Assembly (NCBI GenBank): GCA_036501535.1
Contig: DASYAE010000165.1
Coordinates: forward strand, 1-50,881
Direction of reading: 5' to 3'
Origin: DASYAE01 sp036501535
GTDB taxonomy: Bacteria > Actinomycetota > Actinomycetes > Streptomycetales > Catenulisporaceae
DNA: 50,881 bases
Part shown: one piece after another, positions 9,155 to 18,419 of the stretch
How the letters are laid out: each line of letters opens with the position of its first letter
Position numbering within the stretch: position 1 is the stretch's first letter
Notes under the pieces: model-generated
What the model saw: the letters and a program-made list of their open reading frames with translations, nothing else
Told to the model about the DNA's origin: nothing
Databases searched by the model: none
Position numbers and translations under genes: made by a program

Positions 9155-10026
9155 AGCCACTGCGATTGGCCTTGGCCGTGCCGGCCAGCCCGGCTGCCGA
9201 TCTGGATCCGGCGATCGGCCTGTTCCACCGGTTCATCCAGCGGCACCTGGTCGAGGGCAACATCCTCGATGTCGCCGACTACCGGCACGTCCCGAACGGA
9301 CCGGGCGTCATGCTGGTCGGCCAGGACGTCGACTACGGGATCAGCATGCATGCGTTCACCGTGACGATGAAGCGGCGCGGCGACGATGCCGGCACCCAGT
9401 TCAGGGATGCCGTGCGGATGGTGCTCGGCACGATCGACGCGATCGACACCGACGGCGCGCTGCCGTGTCGTTTCGACGTGACGCGGATGCGCGTGTCAGT
9501 GGCCGACCGCAAGCTGGGGACGTCCGCGCAGATCCAGTCCGCCCTGCTGGCCGAGATCGCACCGGCGGTCGAGGAGCTGTTCGGTCCCGACGCCGTGGTC
9601 GATGCCGCCGCAGTCGGCGATCCCCGGCAGGCACCTGAGATCTCGGTGCAAGCAGCGTCAGCCGACGGTGTGCTGGCCAAGCTGGGCGGCTCACAAGCGC
9701 CCATGCAGAGCCCGTGGGACATCAGCGCGCGGGAGCTGAACCGGCTGCGCAAGTCCGGCGCCGACATCGCGCTGCTCGACGTCCGCGAGGAATCCGAATA
9801 CGCGACGGTGAACATCGGCGGGAAGCTCATTCCACTCGGTCAGCTCGACGACCGTCTCGGCGAGCTCGACCCGCCGGGACACGTGATCGTCCACTGCCGC
9901 GCCGGGTACCGCGGAGCCCAGGCGGTGGCGAAGCTTCGCGCCGCCGGGTTCGAGAACGCTTGGAATGTCAACGGCGGCCTGATGGCCTGGATCGACCACG
10001 TGGACCCGACGCTGCCACGCTACTGA
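9151..10026 (+). CDS. Rhodanese-domain protein with unidentified N-terminal domain
   Basis: A 291-residue protein. Residues about 190-285 form a rhodanese domain: LLDVREESEYATVNIGG, the loop HCRAGYRGAQAVAKL with catalytic Cys249, and NVNGGLMAWIDHVDP. Such domains carry persulfide sulfur on the Cys. The first 170 residues (LALAVPASPAADLDPAIGLF, VMLVGQDVDYGISMHAF) form a separate domain that I do not recognise. The start ATG overlaps the reductase stop codon. The pairing suggests handling of the sulfide or persulfide produced by the reductase, or sulfur delivery to it. The gene is complete and convergent with the MFS gene, with 35 bases between stops. Confidence 0.88.
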   Translation: MKPLRLALAVPASPAADLDPAIGLFHRFIQRHLVEGNILDVADYRHVPNGPGVMLVGQDVDYGISMHAFTVTMKRRGDDAGTQFRDAVRMVLGTIDAIDTDGALPCRFDVTRMRVSVADRKLGTSAQIQSALLAEIAPAVEELFGPDAVVDAAAVGDPRQAPEISVQAASADGVLAKLGGSQAPMQSPWDISARELNRLRKSGADIALLDVREESEYATVNIGGKLIPLGQLDDRLGELDPPGHVIVHCRAGYRGAQAVAKLRAAGFENAWNVNGGLMAWIDHVDPTLPRY

Positions 10027-10061
10027 CGTGGCAGTGATGTGAGACGACCACGGATCGCCGT

Positions 10062-11345
10062 TCAGGAGCCCAGTTCGGTGCCCTTGGTCTCGCGGGAGAT
10101 CGCCATGGCTGCGATCGCGACGGCGAACGCGACGAGGGTTGTCAGCATGCCGATCACGAAGCCGGTCGCGGTCGTGGCGAGTGTTCCGACGATGAAGGGG
10201 GCGATGGCTCCGCCGATGCGGCCGCCGTTGTAGATGAGGCCCATCGCGGTGGCGCGGTTGGGTGACGTGCTCATCATCTCGGCCGACCACGGTCCGAGTC
10301 CCGCGTAGACGCCTGCGATCCCCATGCCGAGGAAGAAGCTCAGCGTGTACAGGGCGGTGGTGTTCTGGAGGGTGACGAACAGCGCGGTGGCGATCGCTCC
10401 GCCGACCAGGTAGACGGTGAAGGTCGGGCGCCGGCCCCAGCGGTCGACGAGTGCGCCGAACAGGAGGAAGCCGCAGAGTGAGCCGGTCTGCTGAACGAGG
10501 GTGTAGGTCAGACTCTTGGTCAGGGTGAGTCCTCGCACGTCGACCAGGAACGTCGGCGCGAACGTGAAGACCGCGTAGTAGACGTATTGGACGCAGAAGA
10601 CGAAGGCGAAGGCGATCGTGAAGAGCCGGCCCAGACCGTCGCCGGTGATCGCGGCGCGTGCCGGGGACTTCTCCCGCCGGGCTCGGCCGCTCTGCCAGGT
10701 CTGCGACTCGGGGACGAAGAAGCGCACGTAGATCGCGAGGACCAGGGGGATCGCGCCGACGAGGTACAACGTGCGCCACTGGCCGTCGTTCAGGTTGCCG
10801 GTCCGTGCGCTGAGCAGGAGCGCGGTGCCGAGGGCGTGCAGCGAGCCGATCGGGAGGCCCATCTGCATCAGCGCGCCGCCCTTGCCGCGGTGCCGGGCCG
10901 GCCAGCTCTCGGCGACCAGGGTGGCTCCGGCCGTCCAGCCCGCGCCGATGCCGAGTCCGGACAGGATGCGGAACAGGCCGACTTCGACGATCGTGTCGGT
11001 CGTGGCTATCAGTCCGGTGAAGACCGCGTAGACGATGATCGCGTAGGTCAGCACACGCACCCGCCCGATCCTGTCGGCGAGGAATCCGGCGGCGACGCCG
11101 CCCACGATCAGCCCGAACGACGTCGCCGAGGAGACGAGGCCGGCCTCGGACTTCGAGACGCCGAACACCGTGGTGAAGGTCGGGATCGTCAGCGAGAGCA
11201 GGAAGATGTCGAAGTTCTCGAAGGTGAACGCCACCAGCGCTCCGGCCAGCGAGTGCCAGCCGCGTGCGTCCACCTGCCGGTGCCAGGGGCCGGCGACGCC
11301 GGGCTCGGTGGCGTCGACTGCGGGGTCCTTTGCCTCTGTCGTCAT
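10062..11345 (-). CDS. MFS transporter, aromatic acid:H+ symporter type
   Basis: A 427-residue protein with about twelve membrane segments. The MFS signature loops are present: GFLADRIGRVRVL between helices 2 and 3 and GALVDRWGRRPTF between helices 8 and 9. The N-terminal helix carries FTFENFDIFLLSLTIP, which resembles the GFDxxxxG-containing first helix of the AAHS group (BenK, PcaK). It should import a small carboxylate with protons across the cytoplasmic membrane. It is the last gene of the leftward operon 14921-10062, 49 bases after the SDR, so its cargo is probably the substrate of the ThDP enzyme and SDR. Confidence 0.85.
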   Translation of the reverse strand: MTTEAKDPAVDATEPGVAGPWHRQVDARGWHSLAGALVAFTFENFDIFLLSLTIPTFTTVFGVSKSEAGLVSSATSFGLIVGGVAAGFLADRIGRVRVLTYAIIVYAVFTGLIATTDTIVEVGLFRILSGLGIGAGWTAGATLVAESWPARHRGKGGALMQMGLPIGSLHALGTALLLSARTGNLNDGQWRTLYLVGAIPLVLAIYVRFFVPESQTWQSGRARREKSPARAAITGDGLGRLFTIAFAFVFCVQYVYYAVFTFAPTFLVDVRGLTLTKSLTYTLVQQTGSLCGFLLFGALVDRWGRRPTFTVYLVGGAIATALFVTLQNTTALYTLSFFLGMGIAGVYAGLGPWSAEMMSTSPNRATAMGLIYNGGRIGGAIAPFIVGTLATTATGFVIGMLTTLVAFAVAIAAMAISRETKGTELGS

Positions 11346-11394
11346 GGTCCTCTCCGTTGAGGATGGGCGGTGATGGGCGGTCCGTTCGCGTGCG

Positions 11395-12288
11395 TCAGTG
11401 GTCTGGTTCCTGTTCGGGGTCCAGGGGCGGGCGTTTCGCGGCCGCCGTCAGTCCGGCGTCGACCGGCAGCAGGACGCCGGTGATCCAGCGGGCGTCGTCG
11501 CAGAGCAGGAAGGCGACGGCCTTCGCGACGTCCCAGGCTGTGCCGGTGGTGCCGAGCAGGGAGCTTTCCCGGCGTTCGCCGCGGCGCCGCTCGGACATCC
11601 GGTCGGCGCCGACCATGGGCGTCTCGACCAGTCCCGGGGCGACGGCGTTGACCCGCACGCCGGCGCGGCCGTGGTGGGCTGCCATCGCCCTTGTCATGTT
11701 GACGACGGCGGCCTTCGACGTGGGGTAGAACAGATTGGGGTGGCCGCCGCGCATCCCGGCCGTCGAGGACACGTTGACGATCGCGCCGCCGCCCTGGACC
11801 GCGATGTGCGGTACGCAGGCCTTTGACATCAGCATCATCGACGTCACGTTGACCTCGAACGCCGCGCGCCACGCGTCGGGGTCGACGTCGACCGCGGTGC
11901 CGGCGGGTCCGATGATCCCGACGTTGTTGACGAGCGCGTCGATGCGGCCGAAGTGCCCGGCCGCCAGTCCCGCCACCCGGGCGGTGTCCTCGGCTGACGT
12001 CACGTCCGCCGCCACGACGAGCGAGCGGCCCTCGATGTCGTCGGCGCCGAGTTCGCCTGCGATGGCGACGGTACGGTGCGCACCTGCGGGCTCGCGGTCG
12101 ACGAGGACCACGCACGCACCTTCGAGCGCTGCCACGACCGCGACGGCGCGGCCGATGCCGATGCCGATGCCGTCACCGGTACCGCCGCTGCCGGTCACGA
12201 CGACGACTCGCCCGCCCAGGCGCGCCCCTGAGGGCAGCGGACGGGCATTGATATACCGTGGATCGTGCGGTTCGTGCGGATCACTCAT
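11395..12288 (-). CDS. Short-chain dehydrogenase/reductase (SDR)
   Basis: A 297-residue classical SDR. The cofactor loop TGSGGTGDGIGIGIGRA (residues about 32-48) is longer than the usual TGxxxGxG because GIG is repeated. NNVG (near 119) and the catalytic Ser with Y-x3-K (FYPTSKAAVV) are intact, and VRVNAVAPGLVETPM follows. It oxidises or reduces an alcohol/ketone with NAD(P). It sits 18 bases downstream of the ThDP enzyme in the same operon, so it may act on the hydroxy-ketone or aldehyde made by that enzyme. The start is ATG 12288. Confidence 0.88.
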   Translation of the reverse strand: MSDPHEPHDPRYINARPLPSGARLGGRVVVVTGSGGTGDGIGIGIGRAVAVVAALEGACVVLVDREPAGAHRTVAIAGELGADDIEGRSLVVAADVTSAEDTARVAGLAAGHFGRIDALVNNVGIIGPAGTAVDVDPDAWRAAFEVNVTSMMLMSKACVPHIAVQGGGAIVNVSSTAGMRGGHPNLFYPTSKAAVVNMTRAMAAHHGRAGVRVNAVAPGLVETPMVGADRMSERRRGERRESSLLGTTGTAWDVAKAVAFLLCDDARWITGVLLPVDAGLTAAAKRPPLDPEQEPDH

Positions 12289-12306
12289 GTCGCTTCGCTT
12301 CCTGTC

Positions 12307-14052
12307 TCACGCGGGCCGGTCGCCGGCCTGGACCGTCAGGGTGCGACTGTCGACGGCGGGCAGCATGCGGGCCGGGTCGCGGGTGACTGCGACGTCGACC
12401 ACCACCGGTCGGTCGGTGACCCCCCTGGCCTTGACCAAGGCGGCGGCGAGGTCGTCGGGGTTGTCGACGCGGATGCCGACGCACCCGTAGGCCTCGGCGA
12501 CCCGCGAATAGTCGATCTCCGACAGGTCGCTCGACTCGTAGCTGCCGGGTCCGTAGACGGCGTGCTGCAGTGCCTTGACATATCCGGACGCCGCGTTGTT
12601 GACGATGATCAGCGTGCAGGCGAGGCCGGCGCGCAGGGCGGTCTCCAGTTCGCCGGCGACCATGTTGAATCCGCCGTCGCCGGTGATCCCGACGACCGGC
12701 GCGCCGGGACGCCCGAGCGCGGCTCCGATCGCACCGGGCAGGCCGTAGCCGATCGAGGCGAATCCGCGGTCGGCGAGGTAACCGCGGCCCGCTTTCTTCG
12801 TGTCGTAGAGCAATCCGGCCCAGTGGCTGGCGAAACCGCCGTCGGCGACCACGATCGCGTCGTCGGGCAGGGCCGCGTTGAGCTCGGCGATCAGGCGTGC
12901 CATGTGGATCGGCTGCTCCTGCGAGCGGTACTTGGGCGTCGCCTCCGCCAACCACGCGGCGCGCCGCTTGGCGATGTCGGCCCAGACGGCACGGCGGTGG
13001 CCGACCGGCGAGGGCGCCAGAGCGTCCGCGAGATCGGCCAGCCCTTCGCGCGCGTCCGCCCACAACGCGACCATGGGGACACGGTGCCTGCCGATCTCCT
13101 CCGCGACGTTGTCCATGCGGATGATCGGGATCTCAGCCCTCGGCAGGGTGTACCGCTTGGTGGCGATCTCGCCGAGCTTGCAGCCGACGACGAGCAGCAC
13201 GTCCGCCTCGTCGATGACTTCGTTCGCGTAACGGCTGTAGCGGCCGAAGAGCCCCAGATTGCGCTCGTCGATGCATGCCATCGCGCCCTTCCCGCTGAGG
13301 GTGTGCGCGACCGGGGCGTCGAGCAGGCGCGAGACGCGATCCAGTTCGTCATAGGCACCTGAGAGATGGACCCCGCCGCCGGCCAGGATGACCGGCCGCT
13401 CGGCGCGGCGCAGCAGTGCGAGCGCGGCCTCGACGTCGGCGCGGGCAGGACGGTTGCGCAGCGCGGGCGCTGCGAGTGTCGCCGGGTCCGCATAAAAGTC
13501 GCTCAGATCGAAGTCGTGCTCCGCATGCGCGATGTCTTCGGGAACGGACAGCACGACCGGGCCGGGCCGTCCCGAGGTCGCCACCGCGAACGCCCGGCGC
13601 ACCAGTTCCGGGATGCGCGCGATCTGCTCGACCCGCAGACACTCCTTGACGGCGGGCGCCAGGATCTCGCGCTGGCGCGCCTCCTGGGTCATGTTCTTCC
13701 CCGCGTGTGCGCGATGCGCGTCGCCCACGAACGCCACGACCGGCACCCCCGCGTTGAGGGATTCGACCAGGGCCGTGACCAGGTTGGTCGCACCGGGGCC
13801 GAGGGTCGCGTCGCACAGTCCCGGCTTCCCGGTGACGCGGGCGTAGGCGTCGGCGGCGAACGCGCCGGCACGCTCGTCGTTGACCAGGACGTGCCGCAGA
13901 CCGAGTGCGCGCGCCCCCTCGTAAAACGGCAACAGCTGGAAGCCGCCCATGCCGAAGATCGGTCCGGGTTCGTAGAGCCGGACCATCTCCGCGACGGCCC
14001 GGCCGCCGGCCCAGTGCCCGGTTCCGCGCGACTGCTCGGGGTGGTGGATCAT
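12307..14052 (-). CDS. Thiamine diphosphate-dependent enzyme, acetolactate synthase-like
   Basis: A 581-residue ThDP enzyme of the POX/AHAS superfamily. The N-terminal PYR domain has the activating Glu in VNDERAGAFAADAYARVTGK and the GPGATNLVTALVES motif. The central domain has VILAGGGVHLSGA. The C-terminal domain has the Mg/ThDP motif GDGGFNMVAGELETAL ending in IIVNN. It decarboxylates or ligates a 2-keto acid; the substrate is unknown. The start at 14052 is favoured by AAGGA 10 bases upstream. An in-frame ATG at 14088 that overlaps the preceding stop codon would add 12 residues. The gene sits between the duplicated-domain gene and the SDR in one operon. Confidence 0.9.
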   Translation of the reverse strand: MIHHPEQSRGTGHWAGGRAVAEMVRLYEPGPIFGMGGFQLLPFYEGARALGLRHVLVNDERAGAFAADAYARVTGKPGLCDATLGPGATNLVTALVESLNAGVPVVAFVGDAHRAHAGKNMTQEARQREILAPAVKECLRVEQIARIPELVRRAFAVATSGRPGPVVLSVPEDIAHAEHDFDLSDFYADPATLAAPALRNRPARADVEAALALLRRAERPVILAGGGVHLSGAYDELDRVSRLLDAPVAHTLSGKGAMACIDERNLGLFGRYSRYANEVIDEADVLLVVGCKLGEIATKRYTLPRAEIPIIRMDNVAEEIGRHRVPMVALWADAREGLADLADALAPSPVGHRRAVWADIAKRRAAWLAEATPKYRSQEQPIHMARLIAELNAALPDDAIVVADGGFASHWAGLLYDTKKAGRGYLADRGFASIGYGLPGAIGAALGRPGAPVVGITGDGGFNMVAGELETALRAGLACTLIIVNNAASGYVKALQHAVYGPGSYESSDLSEIDYSRVAEAYGCVGIRVDNPDDLAAALVKARGVTDRPVVVDVAVTRDPARMLPAVDSRTLTVQAGDRPA

Positions 14053-14087
14053 GTGGTGCTCGTCCTTCTGTCGTGAGCGTGTCGTCA

Positions 14088-14921
14088 TCAGGTGGACACC
14101 GGCGCGAGGCCGACGCGCGCGTAGAGGTCGATCAGCGGCTGGCCGATTCGGGCTCCTGCGGCCGCCGCCGTCGCGTTGACGGCCGAGACCCGGCCGTCGA
14201 CCAGCGTCGAGCGGCCGTCGCCGATGCGGGCCGAGTCGTGCCCGACGGTCACCGCGGGAATGCCGACGCCGTCGAGCAGCGCCAGCCGGCCGATGCCCGC
14301 GTCGTCACGGCCGCGGCCGGCGTCGTTGAAGGCTGCGAAAGCGACCGGGTGGCGCAGCGCCCGGCGTGGATCGTTTCCGGGGGCCGCGCCGTGCGAGCCG
14401 AGAGCGGCGAAGGCTCCCGCGTGCTCGGCGGTGATCTGTGAGGCCGAGTCCAGCGCGATCACCGCGCGCCTGCCTGCGAACAAGTACCGCACGGCGGGCG
14501 CCTGCGGCGGATCGCCCGCCTCGGCGGACTCGGCCGTCCGCAGCAGCGGCAGCACCCTGCGCACGACATCGCCCACGACGATGCCGAGGCGCGCGGCGGC
14601 CGCGTTCGCGCAGGACACGACGCCGTCGAGCGACTGAGCGCCCTCGCCGATACGGGCACTGCGATGGTCGACGGCGACCGCCGGATACGTCGCGGCCAGC
14701 ACTCCGGCGACACCGGCATCGGCGAGTCCGAAACCGGCGTCGTTGAAGACCGCCGCGCGCACGCCCCGGCCGGCGGCGGTGGCGGTGCTGTACGTGCCGC
14801 CGTGCGAACCGGTGACGGCGATCGAACCGGAGGCGTCGGGCGGGAGGTCGGTGACGCTGTCGACGACGACGTCGCCCGCTTCGCTCTCGATCATGGCCGC
14901 GCGCGCGGTGGAGTCCGTCAT
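14088..14921 (-). CDS. Internally duplicated protein of unknown family
   Basis: A 277-residue soluble protein made of two similar halves (about residues 38-120 and 170-260). Each has a GSHG stretch, then A-x-FNDAG (AAVFNDAGFGLADAGVAG and FAAFNDAGRGRDDAGIGRL), then a (V)(D/G)H-x-SARIG(E/D)G block, then V(S/N)xxNAxAAxxG. The paired motifs look like a duplicated active-site or ligand-binding unit. I do not recognise the family and assign no function. It is the first gene of the operon, its stop codon overlaps the upstream candidate start of the ThDP gene, and about 170-230 bases separate it from the divergent SARP gene. Confidence 0.75.
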   Translation of the reverse strand: MTDSTARAAMIESEAGDVVVDSVTDLPPDASGSIAVTGSHGGTYSTATAAGRGVRAAVFNDAGFGLADAGVAGVLAATYPAVAVDHRSARIGEGAQSLDGVVSCANAAAARLGIVVGDVVRRVLPLLRTAESAEAGDPPQAPAVRYLFAGRRAVIALDSASQITAEHAGAFAALGSHGAAPGNDPRRALRHPVAFAAFNDAGRGRDDAGIGRLALLDGVGIPAVTVGHDSARIGDGRSTLVDGRVSAVNATAAAAGARIGQPLIDLYARVGLAPVST

Positions 14922-15149
14922 CGTGCTCGCACCACTGCCGCTGACCGGCGCGACCGGTTCCCCGGTGCGACCGCTGGCATTCGTCCAGGAACAGTAGGAC
15001 GAACGGTCGGCGACCGATCTCGCCGCATCTGACCGGCTCGCCCGGAACTACGTAGGTGGGCGGCCGGGCCGCGGGACCGGGCCACGTACGTGGAGCACTC
15101 CGGGCAATTCCGGATGTCGGCGGCCGCCGCGCGGGGTCAGGCTGCGAGT

Positions 15150-16994
15150 ATGGACGCTGCCACGGATGCCGTGCGGTTCGGCATCCTCGGGAACCTCGAG
15201 GGCCGCCGGGCCGGGCAGCCGGTCGAACTCGGACCGGCGAAGCAGCGCACCGTGCTCGGGCTGCTTCTGTGCCGAGCCAACCATGTGGTGTCGGTGGCGG
15301 CGCTCAGCGAGGCCCTGTGGGACGACGCGCCGCCGCGCACCGCGTACAAGAACCTCCAGGTGTATCTCTCCGCGATACGCAGGCTGATCTGTTCCGGGCC
15401 CGGCGGTTTCGAGGCCGACGGCGCAGCCAGGCTGGTACGCAGGCCACCCGGATACCTCCTGCAGCTCGCACCGGACCGGTTGGACGCGTTGCGCTTCCAC
15501 GAACTGGCCGCGGCCGGCCGGCTGGCCGCACGCAGTGGCGATGCCGTGGTTGCGGCCGGCCTGCTGGGCCGCGCGATCGGCCTGTGGCGGGGCCCGGCGT
15601 TGCCCGAGTTGGTTTCGTCGCAGGCGATCGCGGCTGAGGCGGACCGGCTGTACGAGCACTACCTCGCCGCCTACGAGGACTGGGCCGAGACGAAACTGCG
15701 CCTGGGGCAGCACACTGACATCGTCGAGGCCGTCGAGCATCTGGCCCGGCGCTACCCGTTCCGGGAACGATTGAGGCAGGCGCAGATGTTGGCTCTGTAC
15801 CGGTCGGGCCGGCAGACCGAGGCGCTGGCCCAATTCGACGCGATGCGCCAGCGGCTGGCCGGGGACCTGGGCCTGGATCCCAGCCCGGTGCTGCTGCGCC
15901 TCTACGAGTCGATGCTCAGCGGGGAGCAGTCGGCGACCGGCGGGCTGGATCCGACGGTTCCCGCCCACGGCTCGGCCCGGTTGACGGCGACCAATTCCCT
16001 GCCCCGTGACATCAGCGACTTCACCGGACGCACAGAGGAGGTCCGCGCCCTGCTCGCTACGCTCGACCAGAGCAGCCGCAGCGGGATCGTCGTGGTCAAC
16101 GGGCCGGCTGGGGCGGGCAAGACCGCGCTGGTGGTGCATTGTGCGCACCAACTGGCCGACCGCTTCCCCGATGGTCGCATGCTCATGTCGCTGCGGGGGT
16201 CGGACGACCGTCCGCGGTCGACAGTGGATGTGCTCGGCAACACGTTGCGGGGGCTTGGCATGACCGGTGTGCTCCCCGGCAGCTCGGACGAGCGGGCGGC
16301 CCTGCTGCGGGAGTCGACGGCGGCGCGCGACATGTTGCTGATTCTCGACGATGCTGCCACAGAGGCACAGGTCCGGTCGTTACTGGCGGCAATGCCGGAG
16401 GTGGCCACCGTGGTCACGAGCCGGCGGTACCTGGGCGGCCTTGAATCGGCGATCCACCTCGCCGTCGGTGCGCTGCCCGAGAGTGTGGCGGCGCAGTTGC
16501 TGGGCCAGCTGATAGGGCGTGACCGGATAGACGCCGAGCCGGCGATGGCTGCCGGGATCGTGGCGGCCTGTGACCGGCTTCCGCTGGCCCTGCGCATCGT
16601 GGGTGCGAAACTCGCCCTGCTGCGCCACTTGACCCTGTCCCAGTACATCCGACGGCTCGACGACGAACAGCGGCTGCTCGACGAATTGGTCGTCGGCGAC
16701 CTCGAGGTGCGTTCCCGCCTGGCCGCGTGGCACCGGGATCTGAGCCCGCAGGAGCAGATGGCCCTGAGCCGGCTCGCGTCGCTGTCGGACACGACATTCA
16801 CAGTCGACGATGCCGCCGTCTGCCTCGACCTGGCTTTACCGCAAGCCGAGGAGGTCGTGGAACGTCTTATCGAGGCACATCTGGTCCAGGCGGATGCGGG
16901 GGAGGTCGAGGCGCACTCCGCGTGGGGCGTGGCGACCTACTCGCTGCCCGGGCTGGTCCGGGCGTTCGCCAGGCAGGTGGCGGGGCCGCGGTAA
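15150..16994 (+). CDS. SARP-family regulator with NB-ARC ATPase domain (AfsR-like)
   Basis: A 614-residue regulator. It has an OmpR-type winged helix (VRFGILGNLEG to GYLLQLAPDRLDALRFHEL), a bacterial transcriptional activation domain up to about residue 250, then an NB-ARC ATPase with the loop NGPAGAGKTALVV near residue 320 and LLILDDAATEAQV. The AfsR-type TPR tail is missing, as in medium-size SARPs. Upstream starts at 15090 and 15114 are possible; 15150 is closest to the domain. TTA leucine codons occur at 16380 and 16836. The exporter, synthetase and lanthipeptide genes follow on the other strand, so it is probably the pathway activator. Confidence 0.85.
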   Translation: MDAATDAVRFGILGNLEGRRAGQPVELGPAKQRTVLGLLLCRANHVVSVAALSEALWDDAPPRTAYKNLQVYLSAIRRLICSGPGGFEADGAARLVRRPPGYLLQLAPDRLDALRFHELAAAGRLAARSGDAVVAAGLLGRAIGLWRGPALPELVSSQAIAAEADRLYEHYLAAYEDWAETKLRLGQHTDIVEAVEHLARRYPFRERLRQAQMLALYRSGRQTEALAQFDAMRQRLAGDLGLDPSPVLLRLYESMLSGEQSATGGLDPTVPAHGSARLTATNSLPRDISDFTGRTEEVRALLATLDQSSRSGIVVVNGPAGAGKTALVVHCAHQLADRFPDGRMLMSLRGSDDRPRSTVDVLGNTLRGLGMTGVLPGSSDERAALLRESTAARDMLLILDDAATEAQVRSLLAAMPEVATVVTSRRYLGGLESAIHLAVGALPESVAAQLLGQLIGRDRIDAEPAMAAGIVAACDRLPLALRIVGAKLALLRHLTLSQYIRRLDDEQRLLDELVVGDLEVRSRLAAWHRDLSPQEQMALSRLASLSDTTFTVDDAAVCLDLALPQAEEVVERLIEAHLVQADAGEVEAHSAWGVATYSLPGLVRAFARQVAGPR

Positions 16995-17087
16995 TCGCGT
17001 CTGTGCTGGTTGCGCGCCGGCTCGCGGTTCGGGCACCTCGGCAGACGGCATTACGCGGAGACCGGCCCGAACTGGTCGCGGACCCGT

Positions 17088-18419
17088 TCATGGTTTCGCG
17101 GCGTATGCCGGGTCGGCCGGTGTGGGCGCCGACTCTCCGGGCGCCTCGGGCTGCGCGCGCAGGTGGCGAATGGCGCGCACGGTGGGCGGGAGGCAGAGCG
17201 CCATGGTCACCAGGACGGCCCCGCGCAGAACCCATATCGCCGGGCGGATACCGATCCAGTCGCCGAGGAAACCACCGGCCAGCGCGCCGACCAGCCCTGA
17301 GGTGGCACCCAACACCTGCATGAACGCCATGGTCCGACCCACGGCGTCCTCGCGTGCGGCAGTTAAAATCAGCGGGCTGAGGCCGATGTTGGCTATGGCA
17401 CCGAACAGAGCGGGCAGGCTGATACCCAGCGTGGCGACGGCCGCCGCCACCGGCAGCGGCCCGGAGGCCAACGGCAGCAACACGGCGCACACTGCTGCCG
17501 CCGTAAGCGAGGCCACCGTCACCATGTGGGCATCCTGACCCGGGCGCAGCAACCGTTTCGCGATGACCGAGCCCGAAAGACCCATCAGCCCGGACGCCGC
17601 GAACAACAGGCCGTACGCGGCGGTGGGCAGGTGCACCACGCGCAGCAGAAACGGACCGGTGAGGGTACTGACGCCGGCCCCGGCGGTACCCGGTACGAAA
17701 AGGAAGACCAGCAGGGTCCGGTGAAATCGGTCACCGAGAAACGTGTTTACCCCAGAGCCCATCCCCCGCAGCACCCGGCCGATCGGCTCTCGGGCGGAAA
17801 CGTGGGCCAGCCGCGGCACCGGCGCCATGAGAACCAGCGCGGTGACGCTGACTACGTAGCTGGCCACGTCGACGCAGAGCGCCGCCCAGGCACCGAGTAT
17901 GACAATCGTGGGTCCCGCGAGCAGGCGCCCGACCATACCCGCGGCGTACTGACCCGCCTGCAGCTTGGCCCGCAGGACGCCGATACCGTCCTTGTCGGTC
18001 AGTTGGCCCAGATGGATGAAGTACACGACCTCCAGCAGGATGGACAACGTTCCGTCGATGGCGGCGAGGGCCATGAACCACACGACGGTGACATGGTGGC
18101 TCGCCACGCCCACCGCGACCACCGCGACGGCCAGCGCGCAGAGCGTGTCCAGCGCTATTAACATGCGCCTGGGCCGCGCAACGCGGTCCGCGAGCGCTCC
18201 GGCCGGGAGGCCGAACAGGAAGCTGGGCAGGACCGCCGCCGCGCTGATCATGCCCATCTGGCCCGGCGACGCACCGAGATAGACCACGGCGACGACCGGC
18301 AGGACGATCGCCGTGAAGACCGAGCCGAAGGCGGAGGTCGTCTGCCCCCACCAGAACAGGCGGTGGTCACGTCGCCGGGTTTGGCTGACCGGCCGGTCGG
18401 CCGCGCTGTCGGCAGGCAT
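17088..18419 (-). CDS. MFS exporter of the lanthipeptide cluster
   Basis: A 443-residue twelve-helix transporter of the MFS-3/enterobactin-exporter type: FWWGQTTSAFGSVFTAIVLP opens helix 1, GALADRVARPRRMLIALD gives the signature loop, and FLFGLPAG and GFLGDWIG are further markers. Its start codon overlaps the stop of the lanthionine synthetase (TAATG), so it is co-translated with the synthetase and most likely exports the mature peptide. TTA codons at 18159-18161 and 17364-17366 are in frame. It lacks the ATPase and peptidase of ABC-type lanthipeptide exporters, so leader removal must be done by another protein. Confidence 0.85.
   Translation of the reverse strand: MPADSAADRPVSQTRRRDHRLFWWGQTTSAFGSVFTAIVLPVVAVVYLGASPGQMGMISAAAVLPSFLFGLPAGALADRVARPRRMLIALDTLCALAVAVVAVGVASHHVTVVWFMALAAIDGTLSILLEVVYFIHLGQLTDKDGIGVLRAKLQAGQYAAGMVGRLLAGPTIVILGAWAALCVDVASYVVSVTALVLMAPVPRLAHVSAREPIGRVLRGMGSGVNTFLGDRFHRTLLVFLFVPGTAGAGVSTLTGPFLLRVVHLPTAAYGLLFAASGLMGLSGSVIAKRLLRPGQDAHMVTVASLTAAAVCAVLLPLASGPLPVAAAVATLGISLPALFGAIANIGLSPLILTAAREDAVGRTMAFMQVLGATSGLVGALAGGFLGDWIGIRPAIWVLRGAVLVTMALCLPPTVRAIRHLRAQPEAPGESAPTPADPAYAAKP

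Noticed and set aside
6824..9160. 778-residue open frame antisense to the sulfite reductase
   Set aside because: It mirrors the real gene's codon structure; the opposite strand has complete sirohaem and cluster motifs, and the antisense product has no recognisable domain.
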